Shown one piece after another: positions 5,415 to 10,701 of a DNA stretch of 16,955 nt. Where the stretch lies: contig JBPOIF010000007.1 in the NCBI GenBank assembly GCA_052034745.1, positions 1 through 16,955 on the forward strand. The letters are read 5' to 3'. Below the pieces are notes generated by a model. The model searched no databases and was not told where the DNA came from. It saw only the letters and a list, made by a program, of their open reading frames with translations. A program made the translations under genes and the position numbers. The stretch comes from UBA4124 sp052034745 (GTDB lineage Bacteria; Patescibacteriota; Minisyncoccia; Phycocordibacterales; UBA9973). Position 1 is the first letter of the stretch, and every line of letters begins with the position of its first letter.

Positions 5415-5677
5415 GCACCTTTTGAGCTTCGATGAGGGCAACCCGCCCAACAGCAAGGACGTCGCTTCCCGGACAAAAGATCCGTACGCAAACGCTCAAT
5501 TCTTTGTTTTCGAGTTTCTTGTTTCTTTGCCGATTCGATCCAGCAGAGCCACTCATTTCGGGCAAGGGGAGTAATGTCTTCCCAGAGAAGGTGAAGTTTT
5601 GAGGTATTGAGGAGGATAGTTTTTATCTCCAGAGAGACTTTGTGTACCACTCCAGGAGATACCGTACTTTTGTTCAT
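5411..5677 (-). CDS. YdeI/OmpD-associated family protein (short form)
   Basis: The 88-aa product carries the family signature ITPLARNEWLCWIESAKK (35-52), the helix ETRKQRIERLRTDLLSGKRR and then CCWAGCPHR (75-83), whose cysteines and histidine could bind a metal. Short proteins of this form occur widely in bacteria, including Saccharibacteria; the family name comes from proteins linked to bacteriocin or peptide resistance, and the actual function is unknown. ATG 5677 follows an extended -10 (TGCTACAAT) by seven bases, predicting a leaderless mRNA. It converges on yraN, and the two stops share the string CTAA. The stop is TAG. Confidence 0.85.
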   Translation of the reverse strand: MNKSTVSPGVVHKVSLEIKTILLNTSKLHLLWEDITPLARNEWLCWIESAKKQETRKQRIERLRTDLLSGKRRPCCWAGCPHRSSKGA

Positions 5678-5684
5678 GAGAATG

Positions 5685-5693
5685 ATTGTAGCA
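5685..5693 (-). promoter_or_regulatory. Extended -10 for the YdeI-like gene
   Basis: On the minus strand TGC precedes TACAAT (5685-5690), ending seven bases before the ATG at 5677. No good -35 is seen, as is usual for extended -10 promoters. Confidence 0.5.
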
Positions 5694-5705
5694 GATTAAG
5701 GTATA

Positions 5706-5776
5706 CGGACTGTAGTACAGTGGCAGTATTCACGATTCGGGTTCGTGAGACGAGAGTTCGATTCTCTCTAGTCCGA
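5706..5776 (+). tRNA. tRNA-Pro (anticodon CGG)
   Basis: Acceptor CGGACUG/UAGUCCG (with C1-G72 as in proline tRNAs), anticodon stem CACGA/UCGUG with loop UUCGGGU (CGG, G37), T-arm GAGAG-UUCGAUU-CUCUC, discriminator A. The length is 71 nt and CCA is not encoded. Confidence 0.92.
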
Positions 5777-5798
5777 CAAGAGGGGTCTCTGTTTACGG

Positions 5799-5820
5799 TG
5801 TGGAATACGGGAATCGCCCG
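5799..5820 (-). repeat. Partial copy of the 3' end of tRNA-Gly(CCC)
   Basis: Bases 5799-5816 match 17 of 18 bases of 5917-5934, the 3' end of tRNA-Gly(CCC) in the same orientation. CCCG then follows after loss of two bases from the T-loop. The rest of the tRNA is absent. The copy lies 118 bases downstream of the intact tRNA, as a tRNA-type attachment-site duplication would. Confidence 0.55.
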
Positions 5821-5916
5821 CGAGTAGTCTCGGGACTCTCTGGGCACCGCCTCGGATTACCTGTCGGTATATCCTCCGGCGTTCGATCCCACGCAAAAAT
5901 AAAGCAGTTTATTTTG
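5821..5916. other. Structured non-coding segment between tRNA copies
   Basis: The segment contains a long hairpin: CGCC (5848) with GGCG (5878), GGAT with ATCC, and TACC with GGTA around a TGTC loop. A smaller hairpin is AGTCTCGGGACT (5826-5837). The ends GTGTGG (5798-5803) and CCACGC (5889-5894) can also pair. I could not fold it into a canonical tRNA on either strand. It may be an element remnant or a small RNA. Confidence 0.35.
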
Positions 5917-5987
5917 TGCGGAATACGGGAATCGAACCCGTGTCTCAACCTTGGGAAGGTCGCATTCTACCACTAAACCAATTCCGC
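5917..5987 (-). tRNA. tRNA-Gly (anticodon CCC)
   Basis: Acceptor GCGGAAU/AUUCCGC, anticodon stem CGACC/GGUUG with loop UUCCCAA (CCC), T-arm ACGGG-UUCGAUU-CCCGU, discriminator A. The length is 71 nt and CCA is not encoded. It is the only minus-strand tRNA in the cluster and is transcribed towards tRNA-Pro(CGG). Confidence 0.92.
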
Positions 5988-6047
5988 GTTCTAAAAAATA
6001 AGTTTTCTGCTCCGATACCCTGTACCTGTAAGGGTCAAGTACAGCGC

Positions 6048-6118
6048 CGGGCTGTAGTATATCGGTAGTATACATGTTTTGGGAACATGAGGGCAGGGTT
6101 CGATTCCCTGCAGCCCGA
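6048..6118 (+). tRNA. tRNA-Pro (anticodon UGG)
   Basis: Acceptor CGGGCUG/CAGCCCG with C1-G72, anticodon stem CAUGU/ACAUG with loop UUUGGGA (UGG), T-arm CAGGG-UUCGAUU-CCCUG, discriminator A. The length is 71 nt and CCA is not encoded. An imperfect hairpin (CTGTAC at 6020 with GTACAG at 6039) lies upstream. Confidence 0.93.
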
Positions 6119-6165
6119 CAGTGTACTGGACTCCAGGTTTTTGATAAAATATCGCGTATACCCAT

Positions 6166-6236
6166 GCGGGGTTAGTTTATCGGTAAAACATCAGTTTTCC
6201 AAACTGAGGTGAAGGGTTCGATTCCCTTACCCCGCA
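6166..6236 (+). tRNA. tRNA-Gly (anticodon UCC)
   Basis: Acceptor GCGGGGU/ACCCCGC, anticodon stem UCAGU/ACUGA with loop UUUCCAA (UCC), T-arm AAGGG-UUCGAUU-CCCUU, discriminator A. The length is 71 nt with no encoded CCA. A possible -10 TAAAAT (6145-6150) lies upstream. With GCC and CCC, it completes the three glycine isoacceptors within 1.7 kb. Confidence 0.93.
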
Positions 6237-6238
6237 CA

Positions 6239-6284
6239 AAAACAAAAAGGCTGGACCAGGTGTCTATGCCTTTTTGTTTTATGA
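6239..6284 (+). terminator. Terminator after tRNA-Gly(UCC)
   Basis: AAAACAAAAAGGC (6239-6251) pairs over 13 bp with GCCTTTTTGTTTT (6268-6280). Its T-rich descending arm acts as the tract. Confidence 0.75.
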
Positions 6285-6327
6285 CGGAGGGAAGGGTGTC
6301 GAAGGACGGAGGCGGTATACAAGACGA

Positions 6328-6346
6328 CCTTGAGCTTGTCGAAAGG
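6328..6346. repeat. Dispersed CCTTGAGCTTGTCGAAAGG-type repeat
   Basis: The reverse complement CCTTTCGACAAGCTCAAGG matches a short palindromic repeat seen between genes in many environmental bacteria. Related fragments flank it (GTGTCGAAGGACGGAGG at 6297, GTGCTTGTCG at 6349). No gene is visible in 6285-6402. Confidence 0.55.
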
Positions 6347-6402
6347 GAGTGCTTGTCGCCGAGTCGGGGTCGCGACCTTTTACAACGTAAAAGAGTTGTG
6401 AC

Positions 6403-6428
6403 CGATTCCCTTACCCTACACAAAACAA
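6403..6428 (+). repeat. Partial copy of the 3' end of tRNA-Gly(UCC)
   Basis: CGATTCCCTTACCC followed by CACAAAA-CAAA repeats the T-loop to post-tRNA sequence at 6219-6244. There are two substitutions in the acceptor and one base missing after it. No 5' tRNA half precedes it. It lies 184 bases downstream of the intact copy, in the same orientation. Confidence 0.6.
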
Positions 6429-6460
6429 AGAACTCGACCTTTGTCGGGTTCTTTCTTTCT
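6427..6460 (+). terminator. Second terminator behind the tRNA fragment
   Basis: AAAGAACTCGAC (6427-6438) pairs with GTCGGGTTCTTT (6443-6454, one G-T pair); CTTTCTT follows. It closes the tRNA region before the next gene. Confidence 0.75.
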
Positions 6461-6507
6461 TCTTGACCGGTTTCTGGTCTGTGGTAGTGTTAGTAAAAAT
6501 AATAGTT

Positions 6508-7176
6508 ATGCAATTTACTATAAACGATCGATTTAATTCGAAGAAACGGTTAGTACTTTCAATGCAGTTCTTTCACTCTTTTCAGGAACGTACAACAAGT
6601 ATTTTTGATCTCGCGAATCGGTATATGGATGAGAGTGCGAAAGAAAAGTTCTATTTCGCATATCGCATTCAGATGAACCATATATACCTGCGCGAAGCTC
6701 TCGTGAACATTCCTTTTCACAAAACGATGTGTTTTGAACAGAATGAGCTGGTAACAACTGGCTCTGTTATGAGTATTGCAGACACCATTCTTTTTGGAGT
6801 GTGTAACTCTGAGCTAGATAGTGGTGCGATTCCTATAGAAACCTTTGTTTCAAGGAACAGTGTTGCTGATCAAAAAGTTCGTTTTTATCAAGTTTTGTTT
6901 GAGCATGTGTTTCTCGAGCTTTGTTTGTTGGTAAAACAATCTTTTTTGTTTGTGGGTACAGGTTTGTTTTTGCGAGTACTACCGTACCGAAACAACATTG
7001 TGCTGGAGGTTGGGTGCTCAAAAGACCCTGAGCGTAAACACAAAGAGAATCTCGCACTTGCAAGAATGAAAAGTAAACAACTGAAAGATGTTAAAACGAT
7101 ATACAAGAAAGTTTTTGATAAAAAACTTTTTGTGGTATCGAATCAGAACCAACTCTTTTTTCGAATTGAACTCTAA
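6508..7176 (+). CDS. Hypothetical protein, 222 aa
   Basis: No family is recognised. From ATG 6508 the product starts MQFTINDRFNSKKRL. It contains several hydrophobic or aromatic stretches (around RFYQVLFEHVFLELCLLV and SFLFVGTGLFLRVL, about residues 125-160), which look like buried strands and helices of a globular protein more than clear membrane spans. A basic Lys-rich helical part follows (about 175-205). Cysteines occur at four or more places. ATG 6508 was preferred to upstream TTG codons because 6463-6507 reads as terminator-flank sequence and is hydrophobic by chance. No Shine-Dalgarno sequence is visible, and AT-rich TAGTAAAAATAAT precedes it. A strong terminator follows at 7179. Confidence 0.6.
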   Translation: MQFTINDRFNSKKRLVLSMQFFHSFQERTTSIFDLANRYMDESAKEKFYFAYRIQMNHIYLREALVNIPFHKTMCFEQNELVTTGSVMSIADTILFGVCNSELDSGAIPIETFVSRNSVADQKVRFYQVLFEHVFLELCLLVKQSFLFVGTGLFLRVLPYRNNIVLEVGCSKDPERKHKENLALARMKSKQLKDVKTIYKKVFDKKLFVVSNQNQLFFRIEL

Positions 7177-7178
7177 TC

Positions 7179-7208
7179 AAGGTGTCGCATGATGCGACAC
7201 CTTTTTGT
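7179..7208 (+). terminator. Terminator of the 222-aa gene
   Basis: AGGTGTCGCA pairs with TGCGACACCT over 10 bp with a TGA loop; TTTTGTAT follows. Confidence 0.9.
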
Positions 7209-7238
7209 ATAAAAAACCACCCTCCGGGGAGGGTGGTG
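7209..7238 (-). terminator. Terminator of the 115-aa gene
   Basis: On the minus strand ACCACCCTCC pairs with GGAGGGTGGT over 10 bp, followed by TTTTTTAT. It is back to back with the plus-strand terminator. Confidence 0.85.
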
Positions 7239-7252
7239 GAAGAAAGATGCAT

Positions 7253-7600
7253 TTAGAGGCTGGCTACGAATTTTTTGACCTCTTTTTCGAGCATTACATC
7301 GTTTGTAATGTGCGTTATCCCTTCATTTTTGTTGACGGGCCAGCCTGAGTGAGTCCAGATTGTGCAGGAGATTTCTTTTCGGACTTCCTGTAAGAAATCA
7401 CTCATGTCACCCAAACTCGCGGTGTCTACTATCAACAGTGTTGTCTCGCGCGGACGCATCATTGCGACCGTCTTTTTTGCTATCCCTGTGTGGGGATAGA
7501 TAAAAGTGGCGTCGACGCCTTCTTTTTCAAAGGCTTCATGGAACAGAGGTGCAAAACTGTCTTGGTTTCTGGTTAAAAGAGCAATAATAATATTTTTCAT
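7253..7600 (-). CDS. Hypothetical protein, 115 aa, possible receiver-like fold
   Basis: The reading MKNIIIALLTRNQDSF, then a helix, ATFIY, another helix and TLLIVDTAS suggests an alternating beta/alpha protein. A single Asp sits at the end of the third strand (in LLIVDTAS), as in degenerate response-regulator receiver domains. The later conserved Thr and Lys of true receivers are not obvious, so this is only a structural guess. No signal peptide or membrane segment is present. The gene has a good promoter with a 16-base spacer overlapped by an inverted repeat, hinting at repression. It is divergent from the desaturase gene and ends at its own terminator. Confidence 0.65.
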   Translation of the reverse strand: MKNIIIALLTRNQDSFAPLFHEAFEKEGVDATFIYPHTGIAKKTVAMMRPRETTLLIVDTASLGDMSDFLQEVRKEISCTIWTHSGWPVNKNEGITHITNDVMLEKEVKKFVASL

Positions 7601-7611
7601 GAGTGCTTTTT

Positions 7612-7644
7612 CACCAATACTACGGATTATTGGTGGGGTGTCAA
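7612..7644 (-). promoter_or_regulatory. Promoter with operator-like inverted repeat
   Basis: On the minus strand TTGACA (7639-7644) lies 16 bases before TAGTAT (7617-7622), nine or so bases of leader before ATG 7600. A perfect 8-bp inverted repeat, CACCAATA (7612-7619) with TATTGGTG (7628-7635), covers the -10 and spacer. Confidence 0.6.
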
Positions 7645-7718
7645 CAGTAGCCTCCCGGCATTTTGTCTGTACAATAATAAGAAAATCGTTTTTTAAAACA
7701 ATTTAAAACTACACCGTT

Positions 7719-8792
7719 ATGGAAAATGTTCAACCGCTCTTTTTACCAAAGGAGCAATTTGGAAAAGATTTGGTACGGAGGGTAAATGAACATTTTGCCC
7801 GTACCAATACTACAAAAAAGGGGACACCTCTTTTATTTATCAAAGCAGGAATACTCTTTTTGTTGCTTATCGGATTTTATGTCGCAGGATTTCTTTTTGA
7901 TTGGAACCTTTGGGTTTCGATCATGTTAGGAGGGGCGCTCGGAGTGTTAACGGCATCGATTGGGTTCAATGTTGCGCACGACGCTGCACATGAAGCTTTT
8001 TCTGAAAAAAAGTTTTGGAATATGTTGCTCGGGTATGCATTCAATCTGCTCGGCGTGCTCGTGTTTCTTTGGAAGAAGAAACACAACAAAACACATCATA
8101 CTTATACCAATGTATACGGTGAGGATGATGATCTCGAAGCAGGTGCGCTGTTGCGCCTTCACAAAGATGCCAAATGGTTTCCTATTCATCGTTTCCAGCA
8201 TTTCTACGCGCCATTGGCGTATAGTCTGCTGTATTTCTGGTGGGTGCTTGTCGGAGATCTTCGAAAGATGGTTGCTGGCAAGATAGCCAATCATAAAATT
8301 CAGATTTCTCGAAAGGAGTGGTTCATCTTTGTTGTTACAAAAGTGTTGTACGTTGCTATTTGGGTCGTTGCCCCTATTATGATAATCGGGGTATCTGCAT
8401 GGGCAATTGTTTTTTTTACAATGCACGCAGTGTGCGGAGTCTACATGTCGTTCGTGTTTCAGCTGGCACACATTGTTGAAGATGTGGAGCAGCCTACACC
8501 TATTGGAGATCCTGAGACCATTCAAAACGAAGCGATGACACATCAGATGGAAACAACTGCTGATTTTGCCACGGACAACAGAGTATTGTTCTATCTCCTG
8601 GGAGGATTAAACTTCCAGAGAGAACACCATGCATTTCCAAATATTTCCCATGTACACTATCCTGTGGTTCATCGGATCACTCGTGATACTTGTAGAGAAT
8701 TCGGTATCAAGGTGGTGGAGTATTTAACCGTTCGTAGTGCATTGGCTGCACACTTTGGTCTTCTCAAAAAGCTATCAAAAAAGCCTGCCTGA
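7719..8792 (+). CDS. Membrane fatty-acid (acyl-lipid) desaturase
   Basis: This is a di-iron integral membrane enzyme that places double bonds in acyl chains using O2 and an electron donor. The 357 residues show all three histidine boxes: HDAAH (87-91), HNKTHH (122-127) and QREHH (300-304); an extra His lies in QLAHIVED (251). Hydrophobic spans lie at about 38-60, 66-83, 103-118, 163-178, 200-222 and 224-248, the expected topology. The QxxHH third box matches the linoleoyl-CoA/front-end desaturase branch, but no cytochrome b5 domain is fused, so the electron donor is separate. Regiospecificity cannot be read. It is a single gene, divergent from the 115-aa gene, closed by a UUCG-loop terminator; its stop is UGA. 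In a genome of this apparent type it would act on host-derived or scavenged lipids, which is inference. Confidence 0.92.
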   Translation: MENVQPLFLPKEQFGKDLVRRVNEHFARTNTTKKGTPLLFIKAGILFLLLIGFYVAGFLFDWNLWVSIMLGGALGVLTASIGFNVAHDAAHEAFSEKKFWNMLLGYAFNLLGVLVFLWKKKHNKTHHTYTNVYGEDDDLEAGALLRLHKDAKWFPIHRFQHFYAPLAYSLLYFWWVLVGDLRKMVAGKIANHKIQISRKEWFIFVVTKVLYVAIWVVAPIMIIGVSAWAIVFFTMHAVCGVYMSFVFQLAHIVEDVEQPTPIGDPETIQNEAMTHQMETTADFATDNRVLFYLLGGLNFQREHHAFPNISHVHYPVVHRITRDTCREFGIKVVEYLTVRSALAAHFGLLKKLSKKPA

Positions 8793-8804
8793 AAAAGGCA
8801 TTTC

Positions 8805-8828
8805 AAATCCCGCTTCGGCGGGATTTTT
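8805..8828 (+). terminator. Terminator of the desaturase gene
   Basis: AAATCCCGC (8805-8813) pairs with GCGGGATTT (8818-8826) across a TTCG tetraloop, with a T-run. A small hairpin TGCC/GGCA at 8787-8800 precedes it. Confidence 0.9.
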
Positions 8829-8842
8829 CTATACCCAATACA

Positions 8843-8872
8843 ACAACAAACCCCCATGAGGGGGTTTGTTGT
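8843..8872 (-). terminator. Terminator of the HU gene
   Basis: A perfect 13-bp stem (8843-8855 with 8860-8872) with a 4-base loop lies 20 bases after the HU stop. The minus-strand tract TTGTTGTTGT is T-rich but interrupted. Confidence 0.75.
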
Positions 8873-8893
8873 TTCTCTGATTCGAATGAGAGA

Positions 8894-9166
8894 CTATTTG
8901 ACTGCGTCTTTGAGTGCTTTTGCAGGACGGAATTTCGCGACACGGGTAGCTGCGACTTTGACCTGCTCACCGGTTTTCGGATTGCGGGCCATACGAGCGG
9001 CTCGTGTTTTTACTGAAAAGATACCAAGACCAGCGATTGAAACTTCTTCACCTCGCTTGAGGGTCTTTGTGATCTCCTCAATCATGCTCTCAACAACTTC
9101 CTCGGCCTGTACCTTGGTACCGCCGATTTTGCCATGGATGAGCTCAACAAGTGCTTGTTTGTTCAT
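8894..9166 (-). CDS. hup: HU-family nucleoid DNA-binding protein
   Basis: The product is a dimeric DNA-bending protein that compacts the nucleoid. Its length of exactly 90 aa is typical. The N-terminal helices start MNKQALVELIHGKI, followed by GEEVSIAGLGIFSVKTRAAR (about 39-58), matching the HU signature. The DNA-binding beta arm contains RNPKTGEQVKV (61-71) with the Pro that intercalates in this family. The C-terminal helix is FRPAKALKDAV. HU and IHF cannot be fully separated from sequence, but the general form is HU. The promoter is strong and the leader unusually long for this window (about 75 bases), with a possible translation-control hairpin. HU is often highly expressed, which fits the perfect TATAAT. 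Confidence 0.95.
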   Translation of the reverse strand: MNKQALVELIHGKIGGTKVQAEEVVESMIEEITKTLKRGEEVSIAGLGIFSVKTRAARMARNPKTGEQVKVAATRVAKFRPAKALKDAVK

Positions 9167-9173
9167 ACAAATG

Positions 9174-9189
9174 AGGGGATAGTTCCCCT
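9174..9189 (-). promoter_or_regulatory. Hairpin hiding a ribosome-site-like sequence in the HU leader
   Basis: In the transcript AGGGG pairs with CCCCU across an AACUAU loop, 7-22 bases before the HU start codon. The purine AAGGGG is the only Shine-Dalgarno-like string in the leader. The arrangement could restrain translation; this is inferred from pairing only. Confidence 0.35.
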
Positions 9190-9247
9190 TCGGGAGCTAG
9201 TTGATAATGTTCGTCAGTGCGCCGAAGCTGTCGCGTTCGACAAAGGC

Positions 9248-9276
9248 ATTATAAAACAAAGGGTTTTTTGTCGCAA
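9248..9276 (-). promoter_or_regulatory. Promoter of HU
   Basis: On the minus strand TTGCGA (9271-9276) lies 17 bases before a perfect TATAAT (9248-9253). It is back to back with the plus-strand promoter whose -35 starts two bases away. Confidence 0.75.
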
Positions 9277-9278
9277 AG

Positions 9279-9307
9279 TTGACAAAAGCATATTTTTGGT
9301 ATACAAT
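9279..9307 (+). promoter_or_regulatory. Promoter of the 41-aa membrane protein
   Basis: A perfect TTGACA (9279-9284) lies 17 bases before TACAAT (9302-9307). The 11-base string CAATATATATG occurs at 9304 and again at 9324, the second copy ending in the start codon of the gene. Confidence 0.75.
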
Positions 9308-9331
9308 ATATATGAACAAAATTCAATATAT

Positions 9332-9457
9332 ATGTATCAGTTAGTTCTCTTTCTGTTTGGAATCTCGTTATGTGGAGTTGTCTATATCATGCACTATGCG
9401 TGGCAACTCAAAAGAGAAGGTGACAAACTAAAGAAAAAGATGAAGCTACTGATATGA
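9332..9457 (+). CDS. Hypothetical single-pass membrane protein, 41 aa
   Basis: MYQLVLFLFGISLCGVVYIMHYAW forms one membrane helix (about residues 2-22), followed by a very basic tail (QLKREGDKLKKKMKLL), a type expected to stay in the cytoplasm. The frame is open upstream, but the strong promoter at 9279-9307 lies inside that extension, so ATG 9332 is the likely start. An ATG at 9312 opens only a 10-codon frame overlapping this start, which could be a leader peptide. A terminator follows directly. The gene is divergent from HU with adjoining promoters. No family is recognised. Confidence 0.6.
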   Translation: MYQLVLFLFGISLCGVVYIMHYAWQLKREGDKLKKKMKLLI

Positions 9458-9466
9458 AAAGAAAAG

Positions 9467-9500
9467 AAAAACCGCACCAGTGATGGCGCGGTTCTTTTTT
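9467..9500. terminator. Bidirectional terminator between the 41-aa gene and the 379-aa orphan
   Basis: AACCGC (9470-9475) and ACC pair with GG and GCGGTT (9488-9493), with one bulge. T-runs flank both sides (CTTTTTT on plus, TTTTTCTTTTC on minus), serving two convergent genes. Confidence 0.8.
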
Positions 9501-9511
9501 ATTTGAAATGG

Positions 9512-10651
9512 TTACTGAGCTTTTACGAAACCATCAGTGTAGTTCGCAGTCGTGTTTTTTGTTTCTTTTGTAAAGAATTTATACTGCTTGTTGCCATCTC
9601 GCTCCCACGCTATGCCGAGAAGGTTTTCTTTGCCATTTGCATAACGATCAAGGAACACATCGGCATTCATATTGATAGTTGCTTGCCCTTCACCTTTTTT
9701 AACTTCTCGTGAAGCATAGTGACCAATTGCATCTGTTGCTTCCATAAATTCTTTTTCATCTTCAAAGAAGTAATAAACACCTTTACTTCCAGGCTCATCA
9801 CCTCGGACGTTGATAACATACTTGCCTGTTGGTTGAGGAATCTCTTTCACAATCTCTTGCGGAGAAGACTTTTGTATTTCTTGAATTGTTTCAAGGATTT
9901 TTTTCAATTGAGCAATTGTAAATGCATCTCGAACACCAAGGTTTCCATCAATGAGGCCTTTGATTTGTTCTTCAAGAGAAGCATTTTTATCAATAGAACC
10001 ACCTTTTTGTGTTTGCCCATATTTCTCAAGGATTTCTTGGATGAGTTCTGGTTTGTTCTCTTTGAGATAGTTGTACATATCTTTTTGGAACGCAGCGTTG
10101 CTTTCAGTGCTAAATCCATAATGGTTTGCAATGAGTGAAATATCTGCTTCGGTTACACCATATTCATTTTCAAGAAACGAGTTGCTCAGTCCTGTTGGGG
10201 TGATAGCACCTTCTTTTGTTTTTGAGGTGGTATAGGTCTTGATATTTGATTTCTTCTTGAGAGAATCTTCTCCTCCTCCGACCGTTCGTTCGATAGTGTC
10301 GCGTTTTACGAGAGTATCTTCGGCTGTTTTTCCTTCAGACTTGTGAGGGAGTGCGAGTGCGCTGGCTAAACCAAGAAGAGTCATAGCCTTTTTCCATTTA
10401 GAAGACACCCAGTTTTCTTTTTTTGGTTGAGTTTCTACTGCTTTGAAAGCAACACCTTCACTTTCGAGTGGTTCATCTCCTGCAGGTTTTGTCGCGTTGA
10501 TTTCTTCGTATTTTTTGTTCAATGCTTCGGTGCGAAGTTCTTCCGTCTCCTTTTCTGTTGGGGTTGACGATTCTTGTACCATTTGTCCGTTTTCAACAAG
10601 TGTTTGTGGTTCCTGTTCAGTTTCTAGTGTTGGGGGGTTTTCTTTTATCAT
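9512..10651 (-). CDS. Hypothetical protein, 379 aa, charged with one hydrophobic segment
   Basis: From ATG 10651 (MIKENPPTLETEQ) the first 80 residues are acidic and look disordered (many Glu, Thr, Gln). A short hydrophobic stretch follows (WKKAMTLLGLASALALP, about 86-102), then a polar linker (HKSEGKTAEDTL). The C-terminal two thirds are mixed: helical segments (NHYGFSTESNAAFQKDMYNYL), then a strand-rich end (GKYVINVRGDEPGSKGVYYFFEDEKEF). The hydrophobic segment could anchor the protein with a small cytoplasmic side, but it is short. The start is set by an extended -10 six bases upstream, which rules out the ATG at 10672. No family is recognised. It lies downstream of the ATPase gene, separated by a terminator. 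Confidence 0.65.
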   Translation of the reverse strand: MIKENPPTLETEQEPQTLVENGQMVQESSTPTEKETEELRTEALNKKYEEINATKPAGDEPLESEGVAFKAVETQPKKENWVSSKWKKAMTLLGLASALALPHKSEGKTAEDTLVKRDTIERTVGGGEDSLKKKSNIKTYTTSKTKEGAITPTGLSNSFLENEYGVTEADISLIANHYGFSTESNAAFQKDMYNYLKENKPELIQEILEKYGQTQKGGSIDKNASLEEQIKGLIDGNLGVRDAFTIAQLKKILETIQEIQKSSPQEIVKEIPQPTGKYVINVRGDEPGSKGVYYFFEDEKEFMEATDAIGHYASREVKKGEGQATINMNADVFLDRYANGKENLLGIAWERDGNKQYKFFTKETKNTTANYTDGFVKAQ

Positions 10652-10657
10652 GCCATT

Positions 10658-10666
10658 ATGATACCA
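10658..10666 (-). promoter_or_regulatory. Extended -10 for the 379-aa orphan
   Basis: On the minus strand TGG precedes TATCAT (10658-10663), ending six bases before ATG 10651. It adjoins the terminator of the ATPase gene, leaving no room for a consensus -35. Confidence 0.5.
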
Positions 10667-10667
10667 C

Positions 10668-10701
10668 AGCAAAAACGCCCCGTAGAGGGGGCGTTTTTGC
10701 T
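10668..10701 (-). terminator. Terminator of the ATPase gene
   Basis: A long stem pairs AGCAAAAACGCCCC with its complement at 10688-10701 around a short loop. The minus-strand descending arm is CGTTTTTGCT. It overlaps the TAG stop of the ATPase gene. Confidence 0.8.

Noticed and set aside
5798..5897. An additional full tRNA between Pro(CGG) and Gly(CCC)
   Set aside because: The ends can pair and T-arm-like strings exist, but no standard anticodon arm or 5+7 T-arm forms on either strand.
6330..6425. A complete second tRNA-Gly before 6425
   Set aside because: Only the T-loop to acceptor 3' end matches; no 5' acceptor, D-arm or anticodon arm precedes it at the right distance.
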